Source: Heterobasidion occidentale (lineage: Eukaryota; Basidiomycota; Agaricomycetes; Russulales; Bondarzewiaceae). Taken from it: a stretch of 64,000 nt of DNA. Location: NCBI GenBank assembly GCA_039111635.1, contig JBCAQO010000002.1, forward strand, positions 1,798,001 through 1,862,000. Direction: 5' to 3'. The notes below the pieces were generated by a model, which was not told the origin of the DNA, made no database searches, and worked only from the letters and a program-made list of their open reading frames with translations. The position numbers and the translations under genes are program-made. Positions 31,165-42,700 of this stretch are shown one piece after another. Each line of letters opens with the position of its first letter. Positions within the stretch are counted from its first letter, which is position 1.

Positions 31165-34100
31165 TCAGGGCTTGTCTGGGTAGCTTTCGTGGAATTCACG
31201 AAGCGCCTCGTCGGCCGTATCTTTGAGGAGGGCAAAGGGTTCCCAGGTGTTATTGGCCTCGGAGTATCCGACCCACTTGACAAGGTACTTGGTCCCTCGT
31301 CCCTGGCATTTTGAATCTAGAATGGCCTCCACTTCGTAGTGTTCTTCTTCATTCAAGATCTCTGGGGCAGGTCTGGGGAAGTTCCTTCCGTGGGCCTCCG
31401 TCTTATGATATTCCGTGAGCATGGAGGCATGAAACACCGGGTGTATCTTCCATGTTTCGGGTATTTCCAACCGATAAGCCAGAGCACCGATTCTTTCGGT
31501 CACTGAAAAGGGGCCATAGCGTCAAGGTGCCAACTTGAACTTCGGGTGAGTCGTCCGAATGTGGGTTCCTTCTAACCAAACTTGGGTTCCTACTTCCCAC
31601 TGTGGGAGTTTCCTGTGCAGGTCCCGGTCCTTGGCATGCTGCGCTGCTATTTGTAGACTTGCGGCCGCATCTTCTTGGACTTCTTTGATTAGCCGCAAAC
31701 GTTCAGTCACTGCGGGCACCTTGGTCTCCAGGGCTGAGTCGACTGAATATGGTGGATTGAACCCATAAAGGACTTCAAACGGCGACTTCCCAGTGGTGGA
31801 GTGTCTTCGGGTATTGTGGGAGAATTCTGCGAAGGGGATCAAGTCTACCCAGTTATCTTGGTGGTAGTTGCAGAAAACTCGCAGGAATTGCTCGATCTCT
31901 TGGTTTACCCGTTCTGTTTCTCCGTCCGTTTGGGGGTGGTAAGCCGTGCTGAGGGCAGGGGTAATTCCCATTCCTTTCCATAGTTCCCTTGTGAACTTTG
32001 CCGCAAATTGAGGACCTCTGTCGGACACCACTTTGGTTGGTAGACCATATCGTTTGAACACATTGTCCTGGAAGAGTGTCGTGGTTTCTTCGGCCGTGAT
32101 TGTCTTCTTGCACGGGGTTATGACTATTCCTTTTGACAGACCTTGATCGACCACCACGTTGATCGAGTCGTAGCCTCTGCTTTCCGGGAGGTCTGTCACG
32201 AAGTCGGTGGAGATAAAGCGCCAAGGGGCGTTTGTGGTTTCCAGCGGTTGGATCGGTGGATGGGTCCTATGGGGAAGGTTCTTGGTAGATTGGCAGACTG
32301 CACATCCATCCACATATGCGTGTACAAATTTGGTCATGCTTGACCACCAGTAATGGCGTTGGACCAATTCTAAGGTCTTTGCTCGGCCCGGGTGTCCTGT
32401 AGCCATAGTGTCATGGTGCGTTTTGACAATCATTCGTCGAAGGAGGTCGTCCTTTGGGACGCATATGTAACCGTCGCGTCTTGTGATGCCCTCTTCATGT
32501 GTCCATTTTCCTAGGTCGCCCTTCATTGCGTTTGGACCTTTTTCCAGCAGTTTCTTAAGGGCGACGTCGACTAGCAAATCGTGTTCCGAGCACGAGTGTC
32601 GGATAAGGGCGAGGATGTCCGAGGATACAAGTTCCGTTGTCTTGACGTGTATGCCTTCGCTTGGCTCTACCAGAGTTTCGCTGGACTTGGTGAAAAGTCT
32701 GGACGGGAGCAGAGTCTGTGCTTTGTTGTCAGATTCCACCCCCTCACTAAGGTCTGGACGCCTGGACAGAGCATCGGCATGATTCGTAGTTCCAGCCTTG
32801 TAACTGAGCTGGAAGTCAAATCGGGACAAAAACAGGCTCCAGCGCGCTTGTCGCCTTGACAGGTCGCGTGCCGTCTGAAAGTGTTCCAGATTCTTATGGT
32901 CCGTCCAGACCTCAAAGGGGTGTCGAGCGCCTTCGAGGTAATGTTTCCAGTGTTCCAGCGCCTTGATAATGGCGAGGAGTTCGCGATCATGTACGTCGTA
33001 ATTCCGTTCAGCCGGTGAGAACGATCCTGAGAGGTATGCAACAGGGTGCCAGTCGTTATCAGGTCCTTCCTGTAAAAGGACTGCACCGTATGCCGCGAGG
33101 GAAGCGTCAGTAACGAGCCGGTAGGGGCGCATTGGGTCAGGGTATAATAGGACGGGTTGACTGATGAAGGCTTTCTTCAGTCGGTCAAACGCCTGTTGGC
33201 ACTCCGTGGTCCAGTCCCATCTCGTATCCTTCTTCGTGAGGTCATGCAGGGGCCGAGCGATCAAGGAGAACTTATCAATAAATCGCCGGTAGAAGTTCCC
33301 TAAGCCCAAGAAAGAGCGGATGTCGCGAACTGTGCGTGGGATGGGCCATTCCTGGATAGCTTCGATCTTCGAGTCTTCCATTGCGACGTGGTCTTTTGAA
33401 ATCGTGTACCCAAGGTAGTTTAGCTTCTCCTTGTGGAACTCGCATTTCTCCGGTTTGAGATAAAGATCGTTGTCGCGCAGGATTTGGAGGACTCGCCGGA
33501 GAATCACAACATGTTCTGCTGTGGTTTTCGTGAAGATGGATGTCGTCCATATATACCGCTATTTTCCGGGCCAGGATGAGTTCCTGGAAGATCATGTTCA
33601 TCATGGCTTGGAAGGTCCCTGGGGAATTACAAAGCCCGAAGAACATTACGGTAGGTTCGAAAAGCCCCAAGGGTGTGACGAAGGCTGCTTTGGATTCGTC
33701 TCCCTTTTTGATGCGCACGTTGTTGTATCCCCACCGAACATCGAGTTTCGAGAACATCGTTGCGCCTTTAATAATATCCAATAGTTCTTGGATTAATAGC
33801 AGCGGGCAGACGTCCCGAATGGTGTGTTCGTTAAGGTGGCGATAATCTTGTACCGGATGAAGCTTCCCATCTTTCTTGTTTATAAAAAAGAAAGAGGCCG
33901 TGCTATGTGCTGTTGACCGACGTATCGTCCCTCTAGCAAGGTGCTCCTTGACGAATTTCCCTAGTTCATCATGTTTTTCCGGGCTCAAAGGAAATATCCG
34001 TGGAGCCTGGGGAACAAAAGATGGTTTGAGATTGATCACGTGGTCCCATATCGAATGTTGGGGAAGCCTCTGTGATCGCCTCTCACTGAAGATGTCGAGG

Positions 34101-34993
34101 AAAGAATGATATTCCGTCGGCACCCGACCCTTCAAGTCGGTGGTGTCAATTTCTTCCTCCAGGTCTTCGTCAAAGCTTGCGAACCCCGAGGGTTCTGGAG
34201 CCACCTTTCTAACGACGGGTTTTCCTGCGCTATCCATTGCGGAGGAGTCAAACGGTGTTTGCGCTTCTTCAGCGACTTTCCTTGAAGTTTTGCCTTGGCT
34301 GCCTCCTGTTGAGCTTGCCGACGTTCCTTCCTTTCGGTTATTTGTTCCTCGAGCCATTTCCGAGCTTTGCGTTGTCGGGATTTGTGCTCGAGTAACTCCA
34401 TGAACCGAGTCTTCCATTCCTTCGGGTACTTGGCTCCATTGTTCTTTAGTCCAAGTCCATGAAGGTCCTACCGGTTCCGAGACAAGATGCAGTTTCGTCC
34501 GCTGGGGAATCTTGTCGCCGCGTAGTTTAGCTAGCCATACCTTTTTGGTAGGCTCTTCCCGTGCCTTAGTGAACCCATATGGTTGTTGGCAGTTTCTGGG
34601 GCATCGATCAAAGTGTACCTCACGGCGCCTCCACCCGATGGAGGGGTCGTGGTATTTCAACCAATCTGTTCCTAGGAGCATGTCGTCTTCCCCTAGATTG
34701 GTGATGAACATCTGGACGCGCTCGGTGTGAGTTCTCCCCCGTCTATCCTTGACGGTGAGATTCGCGTCTAGGCCTCGTCGTATGAGGCCCGCCTTGTTGA
34801 TGGTGTCATCGACGTTGCGAACGCAGATGGGGCGGTTTAGAGGATAGGTGGGGAGGTTATGCTTTTCTACCCACTTCTCGTTTACCAGAATCCCTTTGCA
34901 TGCTGAGTCGATGGCGGCCCTGGCTCCAGCGCTTCTTCCTCGAGTTGTTAATCGCACGTCAAGTCGAATGGGGGTAATAATGTGACTGTTCAT
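31165..34993 (-). pseudogene. pol: pol, element A copy 2
   Basis: Same domains as copy 1: ATG at 34993, protease AAIDSACKG, RT with YMDD at 33542-33553, RNase H, HHCC-DDE integrase and chromodomain (31365-31175). It sits in three frames: 34993-33275, 33507-31522 and 31503-31165. Two bases are missing just after YMDD (near 33538), causing a shift. Two bases missing near 34429 and one near 34316 also shift the linker frame. The TGA at 31522-31524 before the chromodomain is shared with copy 1. The 661-codon second frame covers the end of RT, all of RNase H and the whole integrase core, making this the better-preserved A pol. Confidence 0.9.
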
Positions 34994-35122
34994 TGCTCCA
35001 ATTCAGATGTACGATGGGTATCATACTCGAGTTTCCTCAACCCTCTCTCTTCGGCTGGTGAAGGAGAGGTCAGGAAAAATCCTCTGCCAGGTCCACCAAC
35101 ATCTTCTTTGCCTCCGCCTCCC

Positions 35123-36281
35123 CTACTTCTTGGAAGAGCGCTCGGACGCCATTAGTATCACTGACGGATCCATTTCCTCGTCGTCCGTTAGGCGGTACGT
35201 AGCGCTCTCCATTGCTCTGGCGTGATCCTCCCCTTCTCGCGGGAGGGTCCTCACGTTCCACCAAATTACCAGGTTGTGATACCCGACGGTGGTGGCCATG
35301 AGAACTCCCCTCCTCCAGTCCTCGATGTAGTCGCGCATTGTTTCCCACCGGGGATTCTTGCTCGTCTTCATCCTCCATGTCTGCAGCGCGAGTTCGTCTA
35401 CCTCCTCTGCCCATCGGCTTGCGCGATTTCCTCGAGGCGGGGGAACGCCTCTACGAGGGGAACGACAATCAGCTATCCCGTGCCCTGGTTTTCCGCAATT
35501 GTAGCAGGAAAAGGGAGCAGGTCTCTTGCCATCGTATACACGCTTGTTCCGATTGGCGTCTCTTTTGCGAGAGGCGTCAATGTCCATGTCAACCACCTGG
35601 TTGTTCATTCTTCGAGGAGCGGTGGTAGAGTTATAGCGGCGAGCTGGTTGGAGGTGAAAGCGATTGAGGAAGTCGCTTCGGAAAGAGGTGGAGTTGGCTA
35701 GGATCGCCTTTTGAGCACTTCGGGCTCTCAAGCGTCCGTCTATTTCACAGGCAGTGTTGACCCAATCTTGGATCGTGTCCTTCGGCGGAGTTTCTTTGTC
35801 ATAGATCTTGTCCATGACCCTTGGATCGAGTCCCTCTGGAAGTAAGGAACTTGTTCCTTGTCGGTGATGTCGGCGTCGGCGGCGATAAGGATGAATTGGT
35901 TTGAATACTCATCCACCGTCATCTTCCCCTGAGAGAAAAACATGAGGGCGCTTCGGGCCTTGTCCGTGAGGTTCATTTCCTTGAACTGGAGTTTAAACCT
36001 GACAAGGAAGTCGTCCCAAGTTCCTACGGTCTTGGGCGGGGTCGCCCCTACTGTCTTCTTTAGGAAGCTTTCTGCCCATACGCCGGCCGTCCCATATCTC
36101 ATGCAAGAGAGAGCGAGGGAAACTTTATCTGTGTCCGTCTTGTATCAGTCCGACTCTGTCGTGAAAAGGAGGAGGCAATTCATGATGAATTTCTGTGATT
36201 GTGTTCGGTCCCCTTCGAAGTTATCAGGGAGCTTGAGCTTGCCCCTTCCCGATGAGACGGGGGGTCTGTAGGATTTGACAT
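35123..36281 (-). pseudogene. gag: gag, element A copy 2
   Basis: Minus-strand gag with the same capsid-like region and CCHC knuckle (CYNCGKPGHGIADC). The frame 35815-35123 runs through the knuckle to the C-terminus ending SSKK, showing the correct downstream frame. One C is missing from the C run near 36254 relative to copy 1, and the TGA at 36145-36147 is shared. Upstream, the non-AUG open leader is intact here (GRYFFTREDGTEAEWAWDE), whereas copy 1 has lost one base. Confidence 0.8.
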
Positions 36282-36743
36282 AATATTTCGGGTGTTGATC
36301 GGTGTTTGAATATCCGAGGATTCGGACTCGGATGTTCCTTCTTCTTCTTCTTCCGATGTATCCGGGATTTCCGGTTCGGGGTTCCTGTACTGGGGTGGTT
36401 CTACCCAGTCTTCTGCTGTTTCGTCCCAAGCCCACTCAGCTTCTGTTCCGTCTTCTCTTGTGAAGAAGTATCGTCCTTCTCGGTACGAGCAGTTATCAAA
36501 GTTTGGGGGTGCTGGCCGATTGGTGTCGGAGTAATACCAGCGGTTTTCTCTTTGATGGATAGGACGATTGTTCTGTCGAAGTTGGTTATGGGTTCGTCTA
36601 GTGCCTGGTGGAAATCCTAGGCCTAGGTCTTGCTCCAGGGTGTGTGAAGTAACTCTCTTCGGTGGGGGTCTATGCCACCGATGAGGGTTGTGAGAAAGAG
36701 TGTGGCAGCAAGCAGAGTGTGGTGCAAGGTAGGGGCAAAAGCG

Positions 36744-36753
36744 AGTCTATTCT
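36744..36753 (-). other. Primer-binding site, element A copy 2
   Basis: Minus strand AGAATAGACT, complementary to AGTCTATTCT in the R region of its own LTR. Same geometry as copy 1. Confidence 0.7.
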
Positions 36754-36755
36754 AG

Positions 36756-37377
36756 TGTTACAAACTGCTCGTTCAGTAACCCAAGAGTAACAGGTTCTTC
36801 CCTAGGTCGCACAATGGACTGAGTGGTGGGCGAAGTCTCGACTGTATCAGGCGTTGATACAGGAGGGAATAATGATTGGCTCTAAGAATCCTGTATGTGT
36901 AGATACAGGGGGAACGAAGAGGTTCGTATTCGTGGATACGAATGAACGAAGAGAATAGACTGAAGATCCTCAGCCTATTCTATGGGCCTTATATACTATA
37001 TAGGGTATAGGGTAAGAGTCCGTATGCTTCTCCAGGTTTCCATCCTAGGAGAGCTGTGGCCGCCGTCTTTCTCTTCCGGCGCCTACTCTTGTACTTCTCC
37101 AGTCGTACTGATCCATCATGGTGCGACGAGGTGCTTACCCATAAGCCCTAAGCCCATGGCATGTGAATACGCCTCTCATTACTGTGTGAACTTCTGTGAG
37201 CCTCGTGTCCCTCCAATATAGCCTTTACCGATGTCTTGAAGAACCATCGGTCTTGTCGGCTCCTAAGGACACGCCGAATACCTTGGTGTACGCTCCGTAG
37301 TGGAGCCGCCTAGCATGTGATGCTTGATCCATCGGTTAGACCGGCCGCGAAGGGCCCCGATGGGTCAAGTCATAACA
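36756..37377 (-). repeat. 5' LTR of element A copy 2
   Basis: 622 bp. Its U5 end shares two states (CTGTATCT and GTTTGTAACA) with the 5' LTR of copy 1. Its U3 shares several states (for example CCAATATA) with the old A LTR at 24880-25457, suggesting gene conversion or a recombinant template. Confidence 0.9.
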
Positions 37378-38463
37378 GAGGCTAGTTTATACACAAGTCG
37401 TTGCGGACTGCCCTGCTAGTTTAAATAAAGGTCATTGCGGACCTATCCATCTCCAACGTAGGAGTACCTGTAAACAAGACAGCAGGCGTTTCTGCGCGCC
37501 AGAACATCCATTAGTGATGCGCATAGGGCCGTAGACCAGTTCCTCCTTCTTGACAGGGTTCCTATTGAGGAAAGATGGTGACGGTTTATACTATATCAAA
37601 CCAGATAACTTATAGAGAGGTGTCCAAAATAGACTCGTAAGGCGGAAGCCTATTTTGACACAACTCACATGGCCCTGTAGACGAAGGGCAGCTTAGTTTA
37701 ATGTCATGAAGGACGGCCATAGTTTATAGCCATTGCGGACATCCTGCTATCGCCTGGCTTGAACCTCCCGAGCCTTGATAGATTTAATCCTCCGGGGTGA
37801 GGGTAGTTTAAGGTCATTTCGGACTATTGGGACTGGAAGCGGTAATTCCAGCTCCAATATGATCCCTAGAACAGAGAGACAATAGTTTATTGTCATTGCG
37901 GACTAGATTAACATCATGGCGTCAACAATGATGTCAATCGACATCTCCTATGCTGAAAAGAGTGGTAGTTTAACGTCATTGTGGACATTCATAGTTTATA
38001 GTCATTGTGGACGTCCTAGGAGTAGTGCCAAAACATATCTCATGTTTGGACACTGCTCATGACCCTGTAAGGAAAAGGGCTACCCAGTTTAACGTCATGG
38101 AGGACGTCCTAAAACCTGAGGCACAATCCCAGTTGCCTCTTGACTGGCCCTTGAAGCGGAATCCTTGCTTCAGACTTCAAGGGTAGAATGGGCGCACCAT
38201 GGAGTAGTTGTGGTCCTGTAGGATGGCTGACAACCCGCTCCATGTCCCCAAACCCCTTGCACAGAATTGAACCGTGTCGACCCCATATTCTTTTACTGTA
38301 GGGTGTATGGAATATGGAAGCGCCTTGACCTAGTTGGCAGGGTTCTGCAGCAGTGGAGGCCCTCCCTTCCACCGTCTGCCAGAATACAACCATGCTCCGA
38401 GGGTCTTGGTAGCTTTAATGTTGTTTCGGACGGTAACTAGTTTATAGTCATTGCAGACCAAGC
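37378..38463 (-). mobile_element. Old family A copy, motif/hairpin array
   Basis: Continuation of the old copy to the right of the nested insertion. It is diverged from the young arrays but keeps motif copies and stems such as CCCTTGAAG/CTTCAAGGG. One or two of the four 35-bp units remain, and one array unit (the GTTGATGGTCA hairpin unit) is missing exactly between two motif copies near 37825. It ends at 38463 where a family C LTR begins. Confidence 0.75.
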
Positions 38464-39262
38464 TGTTAAGACCTGGTCTTCGCACGTGATGTGCCAGGAG
38501 GCTCCTGAGTCACTGAGGGACGTGCCAAATCCAAGTACGTCTGATAAAGGCACCAGCGGCTACTTGAGTGCGTAATTCGGGATGTACGAGAGATTCGTGA
38601 TGGTATCGTGTTTCCAGGAATGCACAAAGGTTTTCCCAAATGTGCGGGTACGACCTGATGCGGACCCGGATGGCAGTAGATATGCTGCCCACTAAAGTCG
38701 AGATAGAATGCTGCTAGTCCTGTGTAGAACTCAGCCAGTATTGAGATGACGACTGAGTGGTTGAGGGTGATGATAGAGAGAAGCGCAGGGCAAGTCAAAC
38801 CGATGCTCAAGCAGATGTTCTATTGACAATCAAGTCTGGCCTATTGGCAAAGACTATGATGTAGCAGAGGTATGGCTAGTACCAAAGGTCAAGAGTAAGA
38901 ACAGGTGGGGAGTAACAAAGGTGAACGAGCTGGCGAAACAGGTATCTGGCTCGTTCTATATATACGCGATCCGCTTTAGGGCAAGATCTACAGAAGGCCT
39001 GTGCTTAAGGCACCAAATAGAAGTAAACGATCAACGATCGGAATGATGTAATCTATGATGCGATCAGAGAAGCATGATGCAATCAATGATGTTAGTGATG
39101 TAACTGATCGTTAACCAGGAACGAAAGATAAGATAAGATAACTCAATGTCTGCTGGTGAAGTCAAGGGTCGGTCACCGGGGTATAGGTCATATCCGTTGG
39201 TCATAGACAGCGTGTCATATGATCAGGTGATCTTATATCATGTGTTATGAGCCGGCTTAACA
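38464..39262 (-). repeat. Family C LTR, 3' LTR of minus-strand copy C1
   Basis: 799 bp, TGTTAAGACC to CTTAACA. On the minus strand the polypurine tract TAGAAAGGGGGTGG (39263-39276) precedes it. The left flank CAAGC finds no partner at 52633 or 53605. Confidence 0.85.
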
Positions 39263-39445
39263 CCACCCCCTTTCTAACCTCGGCCTCACATATAGCGCAA
39301 TGGGTAATGGTTGGTTGGGTTCGTGCGATATGTAGGCCAAGGCAGGAGTCGGGTAGTGCTTGTGCAATGACAGAGTGGGGATTGACTAGGCGTGAGTCAG
39401 GCGAAGAGGAAGCATAATGATGCATGGTCCGGGACATTGGTTTGA

Positions 39446-39667
39446 CTAGCATCTAGCCGGCGTCGGTGGGCGTGGCATGGGTGGAACCGGGAGTGACGGT
39501 AAAGACGGTGATGAGGAGGACTCAGGACTGGTAGGGAAAACCTGAGGGGATGGTTCCGACGGTGTGTGTGCGTATGTGTCAATGTCTTGCAGAGCGCGGA
39601 GCGCGAGTTCGAGCATGACTTTGACTGCGTTGTATATGGCAACGCGCGGGTTCCGTTCGTCAGGCAT
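39446..39667 (-). CDS. Small 3' ORF of family C (73 aa, unknown)
   Basis: ATG at 39667, MPDERNPRVAIYNAVKVMLE then ALRALQDIDTYAHTP and a Ser/Pro-rich end. A second copy on the plus strand at 45227-45323 keeps the same first 36 residues with only six replacements, so the ORF has been maintained. It starts about 125 bases after the stop of the pol extension, downstream of a TATATTAG-like box near 39798-39805. The N-terminal half is predicted helical. No family recognised. Confidence 0.45.
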   Translation of the reverse strand: MPDERNPRVAIYNAVKVMLELALRALQDIDTYAHTPSEPSPQVFPTSPESSSSPSLPSLPVPPMPRPPTPARC

Positions 39668-39793
39668 TCTCTTTGGGGGTCAAAGAGAGATCTGGGTACA
39701 GCTCCGGATTATTGTACCACTTGCTGTCTAGTAGAGGGGGCGCGAGTAGAGGGTGGTCAAGGGAGAGTGGGGAGATTCCGCGTGTTGGGCTTT

Positions 39794-42700
39794 CTAATAT
39801 AGGCCCTGCTTCGTTTGGTCCTGCTTGGCCAATCTGCTGGGTTGAATCTCTTGCCATCGCTGTTCCTCTCTGGATATTTCTGGTTCCAACTCCGCGATAG
39901 GTGATCGGCCAAGATCATCTTCGGTGTCCATGGCATTGGGATCGATAGTTAATCGGCCAAGATTACTGTCGGTGTCCTTCCATAACAATTGACTGGTTGG
40001 GGTGGTTCTCCAAGGGGCTTCGTTCGTCGAAGTGCTGCCCGCCGTGCTCAAGTGGGGTGTGGGGTATCCTGTTTCCTGCGGTATCGTAATAGATAGCGCT
40101 GGCCGTTCTGCGTGTGTGTTTAGACTGTCAATATCCATGCCACCTGGTAGCCGTCCAGGGGTGTCCTTAATTGATAGGTCTCCTATTTCTTCGGCCATGT
40201 CGAATTTTCGTTGCTCATCTTCAGAGGTTATCTGTATATCTCCGTCAGAGTCGGGGGTACTAGGGGTACGAGGGGGTGTGTCCTCGTCTGAGTCGATGTC
40301 TCTTGCCGAGACGCACCAAGCGCCGCTTCCATATGGTGTGTATGGTGTAGGGGGCGTTCGTTTCGCGGGTGCGGAGGAAGGGGTGAGTTCCGTTGGTGAG
40401 TAGGACATTTCTGATCCTGTCCCTCTTCTTTCGAGGTTCGTGGAGAGGGGTCCTTTCCTCCATTCTCCATTGACGCTGTCTAGGTCCATGGCGTCTTCGT
40501 ATTCTTCTCCATTCGGCGAGTAATCCGAGCCTTCGTCCACGTAGTCTTCATCGGTGTTTTGATAAGACATGTCTTCTGGTTCCGGTGTGTAAACCGAGCC
40601 TTCTTCTGATCCGTCATCTTTGTCGGCATTTTGACGAAGTGAATCTTTCTTCCAAGCGAGTCCCTTGGTCATTTGTCTCTCCAGGTCCTTGACTGCGCGG
40701 TATCTCCAATTTGATACTTGTTCGTCCGCATTCTTCCTGGCCCATGTTGATTTCTGGGATTTCCTTGACTCGTGTTTGACTCCAGGGGAATATGTTGGTG
40801 TGCGAGAGGAAAGGGAAGGGGCCACCTTCGTTTCCTGAGCGCGTTCGCATTTATTCGTCTGAGTGCTCTTTCCTAGACTCTCTGTGTCATAGGTGAGGTT
40901 CTTCCCTTGTCGATGCATAATGATCTGTCCACTGGGTAACAATGGTTGGGCTTTCTTGAGTCCCAACCTGATTTCCGCCGGTGTTGCGCCGGTAGCTAGG
41001 AGCCATCTTCCCAGCTTTGTCTTCCTGAGCTTTTGCCTGTATTCTTCATCCACTATGGATGCTCTGATGTGTGCAACCGTGGTTCCCGTGGCTAGTAGTT
41101 TCTTCCCTATTAGGTGAACGAGTAACTTGCACCTTATGGATTCTTCCTGTATAGCGGTTTCTGCCTATTTAACCGTTAGTCCTGCGCCTAGGAGTTTCTT
41201 TCCCGCTGATGTCTGTGTCAGCTTCCGTCTTGAGGTTTCTTCCTGTATTGTGGTCTCCGCTTGTTTGACCGTTAAACCTGCGTCGAGTAGTTTCTTCCCT
41301 GCCGAGGTCTTCATCAGCCGAATTTGTCTGTCGCATAGTTCCGCTATTTGGTTCCTGTCGAGTGCGAGTTGTAATTCCTGAGTAGACGGCCCCATGCCTC
41401 GGACTGCCAGTGGGTATTTCCTGTGGAAGTCGCTAACTTCCTCTTTTGCATTTTTGACCGCGTCTGCTAATTCCCATGAGTTGTCGGATTCCGGGTACCC
41501 TTTCCATTTGACTAGGTATTGTAGGGTCTTCCAACGTCCAAAGCGGCGGGATGCTATAATTCTTTCGACCTCAAATTCTTCCTGTCCTTCAATGAGGTTG
41601 GGTGGAGGTTTCCTATAGTTTGGACCATGAGTGGTGTTCTCCTTGTACATGGTTAACCATGAGGCATAAAAGACATTGTGTATCTTCCTCCAATTCTTCG
41701 GCAACTCCAGCCGATAGTTAACCGTTCCTATAGTGTCCAAAATCTTGAAGCCCAAATCTTTTTGCCTTAACTTCTCCGAGGGGTGATCCGTGTGTATGTT
41801 CTTTCCGTCGAGCCATACTAGATCGCCTTCTTGAAGGGGGAAGTCTACCCCAAAACTTGTCGTGCTGAGTCTTCATGGATTCTGCTGCAATTTCAAACTG
41901 GCCTTTGCTTCTTGCTGTGCTTTCCTTAACAGTCTAGGCACTTGTCGGCAGTGGGTACGTTCGTGTTTCCGACGATTGCAGGGTAAGCTCTTGGTTGGTA
42001 TCCATGAAGGAGCTCGAATGGCGAGATCTTTGTCGCCGAGTGCTGGTGTGAGTTGTGGGCATATTCTGCATAGGGGAATAAGTTTGGCCCAGTCGTCCTT
42101 GGGGAGCTGCAAAATGCCCTGAGGTATTGCTCCAGTTCCTGGTTCATCCGTTCCGTTGCTCCATCCGTCTGTGGGTGGTAAGCCGTGCTAAGGGATGACT
42201 TAATTCCTAGTTCTTCTAGTAGCGCCTGTGCTACTTTAGACGCAAATTGTGTTCCGCGGTCCGAAATTATCTTGTCCGGTAATCCGTACCGTCGCCATGT
42301 GTGATCTAAGAGTAATTTCGCCGTTCCGTCGGAATCGATCGTCTTCTTGCAAGGGGTGATGATCGTTGTCTTCGTTAACCGATCCGTGACCACGTGTATT
42401 GAGTCGTATCCATTTGACTCCGGGAGATCTGTAATAAAATCCATTGATTGTTCCGAATGGTCGGTCCGGTATCTCCGTAGGCTGTAACGGCACCATTGTC
42501 GGGTGTGTGTCGTTCTTTGTTGATTGACATATTGCGCATCCTTCCACGTATTGTTGTACCGTGTTAGACATTCCGGCCAAGTATAGTCTTGACCGACTGA
42601 CACCAGGGTACCTCTAACTCCTGGATGTCCCGCTGTTCGGTTGTCGTGATGCCGTTTGATTATGTCCCTTCGTAGTTCTCCGTTTGACGGTACGTAAACC

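Larger units (their letters stand above)
26380..37377 (-). mobile_element. Ty3/gypsy chromovirus, family A, full-length copy 2
   Basis: 10,998 bp, nearly identical in order and sequence to copy 1 but inverted. It is inserted into the array of an older A copy. ORF3 is intact here (458 codons) and most of pol is in two long frames. It shares the gag TGA, the pol TGA and the ORF4 TGA codons with copy 1. The 5' LTR differs from the 3' LTR more than in copy 1, by about 14 or more sites, mostly in U3, where it resembles the old A LTR. Confidence 0.95.
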
